This document shows positions 1-8,712 of a DNA stretch of 37,932 nucleotides, piece by piece. Source of the stretch: an uncultured Clostridium sp. (GTDB lineage Bacteria; Bacillota; Clostridia; TANB77; CAG-508); assembly GCA_948472955.1 (NCBI GenBank), contig CAOKVW010000006.1, forward strand, positions 1 to 37,932. Direction: 5' to 3'. The first letter of the stretch is position 1; every line of letters starts with the position of its first letter. The position numbers and the translations under genes were made by a program. The notes under the pieces are model-generated. The model was not told the origin of the DNA. It did no database searches and saw only the letters and a program-made list of their open reading frames with translations.

Positions 1-463
1 TAGCAAGTAAAAATTCTTGAAAATTTAATGGATATAAATCCATAAAATCAACTTTACCAACTGGAAATGAAGTGCCTTCATGTAAGGCAACTCCTAAAAG
101 TGAACCAGCTGCTATAATATGGTATTGGTTTGCATTTTCACAAAAATATTTAAGTGATGTTAATGCTTTTGGTACTTCTTGAACCTCATCAAAAATAATT
201 AATGTATTTTTTGCATCAATATCAATATTACTTTCTAGTTTTAACCCTTGTATAATTCTATCTATATTAAAATCATCTTCAAATAATCTTGCCATTCTGT
301 CATTTCCATCAAAATTTATATAAGCAACATTTTTATAATTGTTTTTTCCAAATTCTTTCATAATCCATGTTTTTCCAACTTGTCTAGCTCCTTTTATGAT
401 TAAAGGTTTTCTATCTGCTGTTTCTTTCCATTCTTCTAATTCTTTTATTTTTTCACGATACAT
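1..463 (-). CDS. AAA_14-type ATPase, N-terminal part (runs off left edge)
   Basis: Reading the minus strand from ATG at 463 gives an open frame of 154 codons to the window edge, so the gene is partial only because of the window. Visible motifs are a Walker A (GARQVGKTW, about residues 25-33) and a Walker B (LIIFDEVQ, about residue 95), followed by AAGSLLG. This order is typical of the AAA_14 / DUF4143 family of ATPases found widely in anaerobes. The biological role of that family is poorly known; some members are linked to mobile or toxin-like loci. The start is supported by GTGAGGAGGT seven bases upstream. The gene is divergent from the OPRT-like gene at 680. The family call is confident; the function is not known. 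Confidence 0.85.
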   Translation of the reverse strand, partial: MYREKIKELEEWKETADRKPLIIKGARQVGKTWIMKEFGKNNYKNVAYINFDGNDRMARLFEDDFNIDRIIQGLKLESNIDIDAKNTLIIFDEVQEVPKALTSLKYFCENANQYHIIAAGSLLGVALHEGTSFPVGKVDFMDLYPLNFQEFLLA

Positions 464-494
464 ATTCCTTACCTCCTCACGCTATTATATTCAT

Positions 495-523
495 ATTATA
501 TCACAATTATTACAAAAAATCAA
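495..523 (-). promoter_or_regulatory. SigA-type promoter for the AAA_14 gene
   Basis: On the minus strand TTGATT (523-518) is separated by 17 bases from a perfect TATAAT (500-495), about 30 bases upstream of the start codon at 463. The -10 is ideal and the -35 matches four of six positions. Confidence 0.6.
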
Positions 524-618
524 AGGACTTTTGAAACATTTTTACACTTTTTCAAACGAGTTTTTTTGATATTTACGCACTTTTCCAAATGATTTTTTCA
601 ACATTTTTTCGTATATAA

Positions 619-647
619 TTGACAAATTCCCGTTTTTTCATTACAAT
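619..647 (+). promoter_or_regulatory. SigA-type promoter for the OPRT-like gene
   Basis: A perfect TTGACA (619-624), a 17-base spacer and TACAAT (642-647) lie just upstream of the ribosome binding site AAGGAGG (666-672) and the ATG at 680. This is a near-consensus vegetative promoter with a short leader. Confidence 0.75.
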
Positions 648-679
648 AATTTTCAGAATAAAATTAAGGAGGAACGATT

Positions 680-1537
680 ATGTCTGATATCATGTCATAC
701 CTATTTGAAACAAAAGCCGTAAAATTTTGTGAAGAAAACAGGCCATTCTTTTTAACATCTGGCACCATTTCACCATACTTTGTAAACACCCATTTCCTTT
801 ATGGAAATGAAAAAGAAGCCACTGAATTTTTATCTTATATCGATACTTTATTAGCTGACAGAATCAATTTACCAAAAAAAGTATTTGATAAAGTATTGGT
901 ACAATATGAGAATAATGAAATCTTTAAATACACGATTGACACCATGATAAAAGCCATCACAGAAAACGTAAACATCGATGAAATTGATTACATTTCTGGT
1001 GGAGAAAGAAGAGATTGGTATTTTTCAAATATGATTGCTTATTTATTAAAAAAACCGCATCTTACTCTATTTAAGGATATGGAAGCATTTGTTAGTCCTT
1101 ACGATTTTTCTTCTACTGAAAAAATAACAGATATCGAAGGAAAAACGGTACTAAATGCCTCTGACTTAGTGACTGCTGCCTCTAACTATGTTCGTTCTTG
1201 GATTCCAGCAGTTAAGAACCTAAATGGAAAATTATTATGGACTTGTTATGTAGTAGATAGAAAACAAGGAGGAACCGAAGTCCTTGAAAAAGAAGGAATT
1301 AAAACGATTCCTCTAGCCTTAGTGGATAATACGCTTTTCGAAAAAGCTTTTGAATTGGGAATTATCAAGGAAGGACAATTAGAAATGTTAAAAGGATTTT
1401 ATCATGACCCATATGAAACGATGAGAAATTTCTTAATCCAACATCCTGAATTTATAGAAAATGCTTTGCATTCTTCTGATGAAAGAACACAGAAAAGAGT
1501 TAAAATTTTAACAGAAAATAATTTATATGATTTATAA
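680..1537 (+). CDS. Orotate phosphoribosyltransferase-like protein
   Basis: This 285-residue protein resembles the type I phosphoribosyltransferase fold of orotate phosphoribosyltransferase (PyrE), which joins orotate to PRPP in pyrimidine synthesis. The N-terminal FLTSGTISPYF (about residues 24-34) matches the OPRT substrate-loop pattern (F..SG..SP.Y), and the VVDRKQGG segment matches the OPRT VDR.QGG strand. The PRPP loop, normally close to EDVVTTGGS, reads NASDLVTAASN: one acidic residue and the glycines are lost. It is longer than standard PyrE (about 200 residues). No other pyr gene is nearby. It may be a divergent relative with a changed substrate rather than the house-keeping enzyme. 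The start is fixed by AAGGAGG and a strong promoter. Confidence 0.75.
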   Translation: MSDIMSYLFETKAVKFCEENRPFFLTSGTISPYFVNTHFLYGNEKEATEFLSYIDTLLADRINLPKKVFDKVLVQYENNEIFKYTIDTMIKAITENVNIDEIDYISGGERRDWYFSNMIAYLLKKPHLTLFKDMEAFVSPYDFSSTEKITDIEGKTVLNASDLVTAASNYVRSWIPAVKNLNGKLLWTCYVVDRKQGGTEVLEKEGIKTIPLALVDNTLFEKAFELGIIKEGQLEMLKGFYHDPYETMRNFLIQHPEFIENALHSSDERTQKRVKILTENNLYDL

Positions 1538-1544
1538 ACAAAAA

Positions 1545-1580
1545 TGTGACAAGAGGGGCATCCCTTTTTGTCACACTTTT
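1545..1580. terminator. Bidirectional terminator between the OPRT-like gene and cysE
   Basis: The inverted repeat TGTGACAA / TTGTCACA, extended by GGG/CCC pairs, is followed by TTTT on the plus strand and by ATTTTTG on the minus strand. It overlaps the cysE stop codon (1571-1573) and serves two convergent genes. Confidence 0.75.
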
Positions 1581-2095
1581 GCTTTTTCAATAATTTCATT
1601 ACATCTAACTACTGTCACATGGTCTGGTATATCACTTAATACGGTCGCGTTTGCTCCAACCTTCACGTAATTTCCTATCTTAATCGGTCCTAAAACCTTG
1701 CTACCTGCTCCTATCATAACATGATTTCCAAGGTCTGGATGTCGTTTATTTTTGTCTTTACCCGTTCCGCCTAAGGTACTATTATGATAAATCGTACAAT
1801 CATTTCCAATCGTTGCTGTTTCACCTATCACAATTCCCATCCCATGGTCAATGAATAATCTTCTTCCTATTTTAGCTCCTGGATGGATTTCGATTCCCGT
1901 AAAAAATCTTCCTATTTGCGAAACAAGTCTCGCTAAAAAGAGCAATTTGTGACAATATAAAAAATGCGCTAATCGATGAAATACCAAAATGTGAAACCCC
2001 GGATATAGAAGAATAACCTCTAATAAATTTCTACAGGCGGGGTCTTGCTTTTTTATATTTTTGGCATCTTCTTGCAATTCTTTTAAAAATAACAT
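1571..2095 (-). CDS. cysE: Serine O-acetyltransferase
   Basis: A 174-residue protein of the CysE family, which acetylates L-serine with acetyl-CoA to give O-acetylserine, the precursor for cysteine synthesis in the cytoplasm. The N-terminal helical region is followed by the left-handed beta-helix of hexapeptide repeats. Conserved segments are [23 protein letters not shown] (the catalytic His with Gly/Glu motif) and [19 protein letters not shown] place the start at ATG 2095, where AAGGTG is six bases upstream; an in-frame GTG at 2104 forms part of that ribosome binding site. The gene stands alone, with no cysK visible and no T-box or S-box leader in the 97 bases upstream. Confidence 0.93.
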   Translation of the reverse strand: MLFLKELQEDAKNIKKQDPACRNLLEVILLYPGFHILVFHRLAHFLYCHKLLFLARLVSQIGRFFTGIEIHPGAKIGRRLFIDHGMGIVIGETATIGNDCTIYHNSTLGGTGKDKNKRHPDLGNHVMIGAGSKVLGPIKIGNYVKVGANATVLSDIPDHVTVVRCNEIIEKAKV

Positions 2096-2192
2096 ATTTA
2101 TCACCTTATTATAGGATATGTATGTTATTTCGATTCAGTTATATAGTCAAAGCAACTTATCTAAATTCATGATAAATAGTATGCCTTGCTAA

Positions 2193-2885
2193 CTAGCTTT
2201 CTTCCTCTAATACTTCAGTTACGTTTTCAATCGTAGTCATATTTCTTAATAATTCATTCTTTTTAAATCCTCTTTTGTTGTAATGTCCAACAATATGTAT
2301 CACTTCTCCCTCTTCTTGTAATTCTTCTTTTTTTGCTCTTTTCATTTGCTTGATTTCTACTTGATAAAGACTTAAACATTCTTCGATTTCAGCTAAAACT
2401 TCTTTTACATTTTTATGAATCACAATATCTAATTCCAATATATTAAAATGGTCTAATTTGTCTGATATTTTATAAGAATATGATAATATGATGTACACAA
2501 TCAAGGTGGTTAGAATGCCACCTAAATAAAAGCCTGCTCCAATACTTAACCCAATACAAGTAACAGATAGCAATCCTGCTGCTGTTGTTAATCCTTTTAC
2601 ATTAAAACCGTCTCTTAGAATGGTTCCTGCACCAATAAATCCAATGCCTGATAGTAATTGTGCTGGAATTCTAGATGGGTCAATATCATAAGCTTTTGAC
2701 ATATATTCTCCGCATAGCATGATTAAAACTGAGCTAATTCCCACTAATGCATGTGTTCTAAATCCCGCTGGTTTACTCCAAGAAGAACGTTCTAGCCCAA
2801 TAATTCCTGCTAATACAAAACCTAAAATTAATTTAATGATGGATTGAAACCAAAATGAATTTAATATTTCCCCTATAACTTGCAT
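2193..2885 (-). CDS. MgtC/SapB family membrane protein
   Basis: A 230-residue membrane protein. The first about 140 residues hold four or five hydrophobic segments with the MgtC signature region GLERSSWSKPAGFRTHALVG and the strand LLSGIGFIGAGTI. The C-terminal third (about 145-230) is soluble and looks like the ACT-like domain of MgtC proteins. Family members modulate magnesium homeostasis or the F-type ATPase in pathogens; the role in commensal Clostridia is unclear. It starts 16 bases after the uvrB stop with a good AAGGAG, so it probably is the last gene of the AlbA_2-uvrB-mgtC operon. Confidence 0.9.
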   Translation of the reverse strand: MQVIGEILNSFWFQSIIKLILGFVLAGIIGLERSSWSKPAGFRTHALVGISSVLIMLCGEYMSKAYDIDPSRIPAQLLSGIGFIGAGTILRDGFNVKGLTTAAGLLSVTCIGLSIGAGFYLGGILTTLIVYIILSYSYKISDKLDHFNILELDIVIHKNVKEVLAEIEECLSLYQVEIKQMKRAKKEELQEEGEVIHIVGHYNKRGFKKNELLRNMTTIENVTEVLEEES

Positions 2886-2901
2886 ATTTTTCTCCTTCCT
2901 T

Positions 2902-4858
2902 TTATAATAATTTTTCTAATTCTTTAATCTTATCACGTAACTCTGCCGCCTTTTCAAATTCCATACTAGCAGCAAATTGCAACATTTGGTCTGTCAACCC
3001 CTCAATCACATCTTGAATATTTTCATTTTTCTCCAATTTGTATTCTACACTAATATCTTCCACTGTTGTCATGGCAATATTTTCACGTACTGATTTCTGA
3101 ATGGTTTTTGGGGTAATGCCATGTTCTTGATTGTACTGTTCTTGTATCCCTCTTCTTCTATTGGTTTCAGAAATTGCCTTTTCCATGCTTTCTGTCAATT
3201 CATCGGCATACATGATAACAGTTCCATCTGTATTTCTAGCAGCACGACCAATCGTCTGAATTAATGACCTTTCCGAACGCAAAAATCCTTCTTTGTCAGC
3301 ATCTAAGATGGCAACTAAAGAAACTTCTGGTATATCCAAACCTTCTCTTAATAGGTTGATTCCCACTAACACATCAAATTCTCCCAAACGAAGATTACGA
3401 ATGATTTCCATTCTTTCTAAAGCTTTGGTTTCGGAATGCATATAAGTCACTTTAACTTCTAAGCTTTTTAAGTATTCTGTTAAATCTTCTGCCATCTTTT
3501 TGGTTAGGGTTGTCACTAAAACTCTTTCTTTTCTTTCTACTCGAATTCTTATTTGTTCTAATAAATCATCAATTTGATTCGTAACTGGCTTTACCTCTAT
3601 TTTAGGGTCTAATAATCCAGTCGGTCTGATAATTTGTTCCACCACATTGTCTTGGCTATGTTCTTTTTCATAATCAGCAGGCGTTGCACTAACAAATATA
3701 ACTTGGTTCAATCTTTGCTCAAATTCTTCAAATTTTAATGGTCTATTATCAAAAGCAGATGGCAAGCGGAATCCATAATTGACGAGAGCTTCTTTCCTTG
3801 ACTTATCTCCATTATACATGGCTCTAACCTGTGGAATGGTGGCATGGGACTCATCTACCAATAATAAAAAGTCATCTGGAAAGTAATCAAATAAGGTATA
3901 AGGCGGACTCCCCTCTTCTCTTCCACTGATATGTCTGGAATAATTTTCAATTCCAGAACAAAAGCCCGTTTCTTTCATCATTTCCATGTCGAAATTGGTT
4001 CTTTCTTCTATTCTTTGGGCTTCAATTAGCTTGTTTTGTGATTTGAAATATTGGACTCTCTCCTCCATCTCTTTCTCAATGGTTACAATCGCTTTTTCCA
4101 TCTTGTCCTTTGTTGTGACATAGTGAGAAGCGGGTGAAATTAAAATGTGTTTTCTAATTCCAATTGGCTTTCCTGTAAGTGGATTAATCTCTGTGATTTT
4201 TTCAATTTCATCTCCCCAAAACTCTACACGAACCGCAGATTCGGATTGGTCAGAAGGATAAATTTCTACAATGTCCCCTTTGGCTCGAAAAGTTCCTCTT
4301 TTGAAATCAATTTCATTTCTTGTGTATTGCATGGTTATTAGTTTTTTTAATACTTCATCTCGCGACTTATTCATTCCTGCTCGTAACGATAACATCATCT
4401 CTTGATAATCCACTGGGTCTCCTAATCCATAGATACACGAAACAGAAGCTACTATGATAACCTCTTTTGTTTCAAATAAAGACAAAGTAGCTGAATGACG
4501 CAATTTATCGATTTCATCATTGATAGACGAGTCTTTTTCGATGTAAGTGTCTGATGATGGTATATAGCTTTCTGGCTGGTAATAATCATAATAACTAACA
4601 AAATACTCAACGTTATTTTCTGGGAAAAACTCTTTGAATTCGGAATATAATTGCCCAGCCAATGTTTTATTGTGTGCTAAAACGAGTGTTGGCTTTTGGA
4701 CTTTTTCTATGATATTTGCCATCGTAAAGGTTTTCCCGTGAACCCGTAACTCCTAGAAGTGTCTGGAATTTCTTGCCTTGTTGTATTCCTTTACTTAAAT
4801 ATTCAATTGCTTGTGGTTGGTCGCCTGTTGGCTTGTAATCGGAATGTAACTTAAACAT
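2902..4858 (-). CDS. uvrB: UvrABC system protein B, interrupted by a +1 shift at a CGG codon
   Basis: UvrB is the damage-verification helicase of nucleotide excision repair. The start at 4858 ([18 protein letters not shown]) has AAGGAGG upstream and overlaps the preceding gene by eight bases. After codon 40 the frame reads GGT TCA CGG GAA and ends about 30 codons later. Skipping one C (plus position 4738) gives [14 protein letters not shown], the Walker A motif, and the frame then stays open to 2902 for about 650 residues, the normal length. Later motifs are intact: YYDYYQPE of the beta-hairpin, [40 protein letters not shown] and the C-terminal UVR motif [16 protein letters not shown]. Nothing else is damaged, which argues against an old pseudogene. 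The shift is either recoding or a sequence error (see findings). Confidence 0.92.
4730..4746 (-). other. Putative +1 recoding site in uvrB (CGG codon in Walker A)
   Basis: The minus strand reads GGT TCA CGG GAA AAC. Moving forward one base at CGG gives TCA GGG AAA ACC, i.e. S-G-K-T. The base skipped is the C complementary to plus position 4738. An SD-like AGGAG lies 11 bases upstream of the CGG. The same C-before-GGR-AA arrangement is seen in the genes at 15175 and 26732. Confidence 0.6.
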
Positions 4859-6242
4859 CTTTTTCCTCCTTATCTCCAACAATTTTCCAGTATCCGTTTT
4901 TGTCTGCTCCTATTCTTTCAAGAACTCCTTTTTCTTTTAATTTAGCAATATTTCTTTTAACAGTTTTTTCTGAAACTTCTAATTGATTTGCTATCGAAAT
5001 TTGTGTGACTTTAGGATTTTTTATAATTATGTTTATTATTTTTTGTTCTGTAATATTTAAATTAAGATTTACAAGGTCATTTACAGGGTCATTTACAGGG
5101 TCATTTTGTATGGTTTTCTTTTCTCTTTCATAATTTTTTCTATAAAAAATTATGGTAAAACCTATTTTTTCTTTTCTAAATTCAACTTTTACATTATTCT
5201 CTGTACATTCTTCATATATTCTTCTTATTCCTGAAGAATAAGTTTCAGTATCGCTTGATTTATATAAAATATTAGCTATCATAGGATTTCTAAACACTGA
5301 ATGAGCCTTATTTTGTATATAATCTTCTGGTGTATATTGTTCTGGAAATGTCCCTGGATTATATATTTCTACTTTATTTTTAAATATCGAAATTTCAGTT
5401 CCTTTTGGATCTTGAAATAATCGATGTGCATAACTATTAATAATCGCCTCTCTGATAGAATCTAGTGGAATTTCTGGATATTCTTCTCTTTTATCTGTTA
5501 TCTTAACATTCCATATAATGTTCTTTCTGATATATTCTTGCCCTATCTTTATTAAATCGAAAATGTTTCCCTCTACTTTATCTATATCGATAAATGTTGT
5601 TTTCGTATCTGTTGCAAAAATTGCCATTTGCAGTTCCACTTTGCAATTATCACAAAACAAAACCTTTCCTGCATTTAATAATTTATTATCCTTTAATAAT
5701 CCCAATTTATTTAAAACATCTTCTTTATTTGTATATTCAAATGGAATTCTTTTAGCTTGATTGGCTCTTTTTATATAATCTTTCAATATTTCTTCATTAA
5801 TATCTTCTATTGTTTTATCTGAAACTCTTGAATCCCAACTTTCACCTTCATTTTCTGTTTTTAAAAATATTTTTCTCATTTCAGAAATAGAAAGTTTTTG
5901 GTCTCTATCGCTTACTCGTATATATGCTCTTCCATCTGCAAAATATGGTACATCTTCTCCTTCAAATTCTACTAGAATGCAATCTTTATCTTCTATTTTT
6001 ACATTGCTTATCTTTGGATAGATTTTGGGTTCTATCTTATTTGAAATAACTTCTGAAATGTCCCTTAATGTTTTTCCACTAACCTCTTGACCAACTACTG
6101 TACCATCATCTTTTATGCCAAAATATAGTTTTCCGTGTCTATGCTTATTTAATATAGAAACAATCGATACTATTGCTTCTTTTAGTTCGCTTGTAGACTT
6201 TTTTAATTCTGTTATTTCGTTTTCTTGGAATTTGTTGTTCAC
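4851..6242 (-). CDS. AlbA_2 / HATPase domain putative transcriptional regulator
   Basis: This 463-residue protein has the three-part build of the 'ATP-binding protein, putative transcriptional regulator' family. An N-terminal AlbA_2 (Schlafen-like) domain (about 15-125) contains [16 protein letters not shown] and the following [14 protein letters not shown] middle GHKL-like ATP-binding region (about 265-380) holds [11 protein letters not shown] and IYNPGTFPE, and a C-terminal winged helix (about 405-455) carries [22 protein letters not shown] short NDPV repeat links the last two parts. The start is GTG at 6242 with AAGGTG seven bases upstream. Its stop overlaps the uvrB start, so the two are translationally linked. 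Such proteins often sit in accessory DNA; a link to DNA damage is an inference from position only. Confidence 0.85.
   Translation of the reverse strand: MNNKFQENEITELKKSTSELKEAIVSIVSILNKHRHGKLYFGIKDDGTVVGQEVSGKTLRDISEVISNKIEPKIYPKISNVKIEDKDCILVEFEGEDVPYFADGRAYIRVSDRDQKLSISEMRKIFLKTENEGESWDSRVSDKTIEDINEEILKDYIKRANQAKRIPFEYTNKEDVLNKLGLLKDNKLLNAGKVLFCDNCKVELQMAIFATDTKTTFIDIDKVEGNIFDLIKIGQEYIRKNIIWNVKITDKREEYPEIPLDSIREAIINSYAHRLFQDPKGTEISIFKNKVEIYNPGTFPEQYTPEDYIQNKAHSVFRNPMIANILYKSSDTETYSSGIRRIYEECTENNVKVEFRKEKIGFTIIFYRKNYEREKKTIQNDPVNDPVNDLVNLNLNITEQKIINIIIKNPKVTQISIANQLEVSEKTVKRNIAKLKEKGVLERIGADKNGYWKIVGDKEEKDV
5071..5106 (-). repeat. 12-bp tandem repeat (three copies) encoding NDPV/NDLV
   Basis: The plus strand has three consecutive copies of a unit close to ACAGGGTCATTT. 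On the coding strand it gives [13 protein letters not shown] in the linker before the winged helix of the AlbA_2 protein. The length is a multiple of three, so copy-number change keeps the frame and only alters linker length; similar NDxV linkers are common in this family. Confidence 0.85.
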
Positions 6243-6371
6243 TTAAATTCACCTTCTTTTCTTCTTTATTATATCAAGATTATTATTTGTTTAAATTTGT
6301 TTCTATAAATTCGGTCGACACTGCCAACCAAATCTCATAGAATACTTTAAATGTTACTTACATATGTGTTT

Positions 6372-7181
6372 TTAAACAATATTAATTTCTATTCCAACAC
6401 CTACTTCGTTTATTTTTAATTCCTTTCCCATTTCTATTTTTGCTTCTAAAGAAATACAATGGCAAGGATATAATAATTCTACATTTATTTCTTTTAAATA
6501 TTGAATTGTTTTGTTTAATTTTTCGTTTACCTCTAATAAATGAAATCCTCCGATAACGCCATACACTCTATTTTCATTACATACTTTTTTAGCATACTCT
6601 ATTATATTACATATTCCACTATGAGAACATCCTGTTATTATAAATAAGCCTTTCTTGCTTTTATATACTATTGCAGTATCATCTTTAACTGTATCATCTG
6701 TCATTTTTCCTAATATATCACACTTACCTATAATTTCTCTTTTTTCGAAATTATTACTTTGTGGTATTTCTCCTAAAAATGTAATATTTTCACTTATTTT
6801 TAAAAGATTATTAGTAAGTTTTAAATTACTAACTTGTTCTAATTCTTCTTTTGTCATAGATGTTCCAATATACTCATTATCGCATACCTTCTTATTAAAG
6901 CATTCTGTATGTGCAATTAGTTCTATGTTTTTACCATTACTGTTTTCAAATAAATATTTTAATCCTCCTGTATGATCATTATGCCCATGTGATATGACTA
7001 TCTTATTTATTTCTTTTAAGTTAATATCCATACTTTTTGCATTTTTTATGTATGCATCAGAATATCCAGTATCAAATAATATTTTAACACCTTCATCTTC
7101 TATATAATAACTTACAGCTGGTTCGCCTAAATAATATTTATCTATAAATGTATTATTATCTATTAAAACTTTTAATTTCAT
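6372..7181 (-). CDS. Metallo-beta-lactamase-fold hydrolase (RFAP-synthase-like)
   Basis: A 269-residue cytoplasmic protein with the metal-binding signature SHGHNDHTGG (about residues 64-73), a second histidine in the GCSHSGICNII segment, and a final histidine in LYPCHCIS. This arrangement, including GCSHSG and GGFHL, matches the MBL subgroup annotated as 7,8-dihydropterin-6-methyl-4-(beta-D-ribofuranosyl)aminobenzene 5'-phosphate synthase-like proteins. The real substrate in Clostridia is not established. It lies 11 bases after the hydrolase fusion gene and is the last member of that three-gene operon. A GAGG about ten bases upstream supports the start. Confidence 0.85.
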   Translation of the reverse strand: MKLKVLIDNNTFIDKYYLGEPAVSYYIEDEGVKILFDTGYSDAYIKNAKSMDINLKEINKIVISHGHNDHTGGLKYLFENSNGKNIELIAHTECFNKKVCDNEYIGTSMTKEELEQVSNLKLTNNLLKISENITFLGEIPQSNNFEKREIIGKCDILGKMTDDTVKDDTAIVYKSKKGLFIITGCSHSGICNIIEYAKKVCNENRVYGVIGGFHLLEVNEKLNKTIQYLKEINVELLYPCHCISLEAKIEMGKELKINEVGVGIEINIV

Positions 7182-7192
7182 TCTCTATTTCC

Positions 7193-8152
7193 TCATTCTT
7201 CCTTTAAAATATGGCTTAACTTCTCTTTAATATCTTCTTTATTATCATAAAAAAATGTTTCTTTTATCTTGCCTGAACCTAAAACTGTACTAGAAATTTT
7301 ACTTCCCTTTTTAGCCACTATAATGATAGGAATATTTAATCTTACCGCTTCTTGCAATTCCATTCCTTGTCCTGTTGAGGGACTACTCATTTCTGCAATG
7401 ACCAAATCTGTTTTTTGTAATAGCTTCATTACTCTTTTATACATTTCTTCGTTTGTTCCTTTAAATTTAATGGTATCAATTGGTGAATATATATTGTTAG
7501 CATATGGTGTTAATTCCTCTACTAAAATTTCATATATTTTCAAATTATCCTCTTTAGCTGATGTAATTGTTCCTGTTATCATAATATTTTTTAAATTATC
7601 CATATTTATCAACTCCATTACTTTTGGAATTTTCTCTATTCCACTCTTCTTACCCATATGACCAATATTTTCAATTAATATTGGAATCGCATCAATACTT
7701 TTAGGAAATTGTTCTAATAGTTCAAATGGTACTAAATGGTCATTATTACTATATATCGAGTATCTTTTATTACAGTTAGCCTTAAAATTTTCTAATTCAC
7801 TTTTAGACACTAGAAAATTTTTGCATGCTCGATTTAAATCTTTTTTATTTTCCCATTCAAAATATTGCGAGAATCCTGCTAAACTTATATATAATTCTGT
7901 ATTCAAATTGTTTTCATTCATATATTTTATGATAAATTCATTTCCTATCGAGTGTGCTACTATTATACTATCACTATCTATGTATGTTCTATATTGGTCA
8001 AATATCTTTTTCCATTCTTCATATATAACGCCTTCTCTTGGGGGAAACTCTGGAAGGATTACATTATATTTTAATTTTTCCAATTCATTTTTTAACCATT
8101 CATAAATTTTAGGAATCCCATTATATCCATGAACTAAAATGACATTTTTCAT
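7193..8152 (-). CDS. Fusion of RBBP9/YdeN-like alpha/beta hydrolase and DNPH1-like nucleotide N-hydrolase domain
   Basis: The 319-residue protein has two parts. Residues 1-185 form an alpha/beta hydrolase of the RBBP9/YdeN type: VILVHGYNG, nucleophile Ser in AHSIGNEF, acid in NNDHLVPFE, and His in IGHMG. Residues about 190-319 resemble nucleoside 2-deoxyribosyltransferases and, most closely, the 2'-deoxynucleoside 5'-phosphate N-hydrolase family (Rcl/DNPH1): ITGTITSA at the start and DLVIAEMSSPSTGQGMELQEA, where Glu is the expected catalytic residue. I use ATG 8152, with AAGGAG upstream and an ATGA overlap with the preceding gene; an in-frame ATG ten codons earlier lies inside that gene. This would suit a nucleotide-cleaning function, but the role of the hydrolase half is unknown. 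Confidence 0.8.
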   Translation of the reverse strand: MKNVILVHGYNGIPKIYEWLKNELEKLKYNVILPEFPPREGVIYEEWKKIFDQYRTYIDSDSIIVAHSIGNEFIIKYMNENNLNTELYISLAGFSQYFEWENKKDLNRACKNFLVSKSELENFKANCNKRYSIYSNNDHLVPFELLEQFPKSIDAIPILIENIGHMGKKSGIEKIPKVMELINMDNLKNIMITGTITSAKEDNLKIYEILVEELTPYANNIYSPIDTIKFKGTNEEMYKRVMKLLQKTDLVIAEMSSPSTGQGMELQEAVRLNIPIIIVAKKGSKISSTVLGSGKIKETFFYDNKEDIKEKLSHILKEE

Positions 8153-8682
8153 ATCGTTTTTTCTCCTTCTTTCAACACCCATCTCTCAATTTTTGTAAAA
8201 CATTCTTCTAAACTTTCTTTATCCTTATTAACCAATTTCAATTCTTTTCCCACTATAAAATCTGTCCTAGCTTCGCTCTCATAAATTTTTCTTAATACAT
8301 CTTCTGATTGTACTTTTCTTCTAATATTTTTTTCGTTTTTACTTGGATGATACGAATCGCTCTCATGTATTAAACTTCTCTCTTCCGATAAATCCCTTTC
8401 ACAAGCCCTTTCATATACTTGTTCAAAAGTTTCTCCATACAATTTTACGGTTAATACATCATAATCATACTTACCTGATATTTTATCAAAAAAATCTTTC
8501 CAGATACTTTTAAAAGGATAATCTACCACAATAATTTTATCTTCTCTTTTCATACATTCTTCTAGGATTTTCTTAAAGCAATTGAGAGCAATCGTGCGAT
8601 TTCTCTTTTTTTCTTTTTTATCATGGAATCCTATCATTTCGCAAATTCCTTCCAAGATAGTATCTACAGTAATAACTGTCAC
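8149..8682 (-). CDS. AAA_33-like nucleotide kinase lacking its P-loop
   Basis: This 177-residue protein reads like the middle and end of a small AAA_33-type kinase: VTVITVDTILEGI after the expected first strand, KIIVVDYPFKSIWKDFF for the second acidic strand, and a lid region with RACERDLSEERSLIH. The glycine-rich Walker A that should precede VITVD is missing: in frame, only about 10 codons lie between the end of the EamA gene and this start, and a TAA precedes them. The GTG at 8682 has no clear ribosome binding site. It is either a truncated, dying gene or a protein with a structural role. It overlaps the downstream fusion gene by ATGA, so its translation may drive that gene. Confidence 0.6.
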   Translation of the reverse strand: MTVITVDTILEGICEMIGFHDKKEKKRNRTIALNCFKKILEECMKREDKIIVVDYPFKSIWKDFFDKISGKYDYDVLTVKLYGETFEQVYERACERDLSEERSLIHESDSYHPSKNEKNIRRKVQSEDVLRKIYESEARTDFIVGKELKLVNKDKESLEECFTKIERWVLKEGEKTI

Positions 8683-8712
8683 ATTTTGTATTTTACTTTG
8701 TAATTTACCATA

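Noticed and set aside
2096..2192. A T-box or S-box leader before cysE
   Set aside because: The 97-base gap holds no antiterminator or T-box-like sequence and no clear hairpin.
4851..4882. An alternative uvrB start at 4882
   Set aside because: The ATG at 4858 starts the conserved [14 protein letters not shown] and has AAGGAGG at the right distance.
5071..5106. A phase-variable repeat in the AlbA_2 gene
   Set aside because: The unit is 12 bases, so copy changes keep the frame, and only three copies exist.
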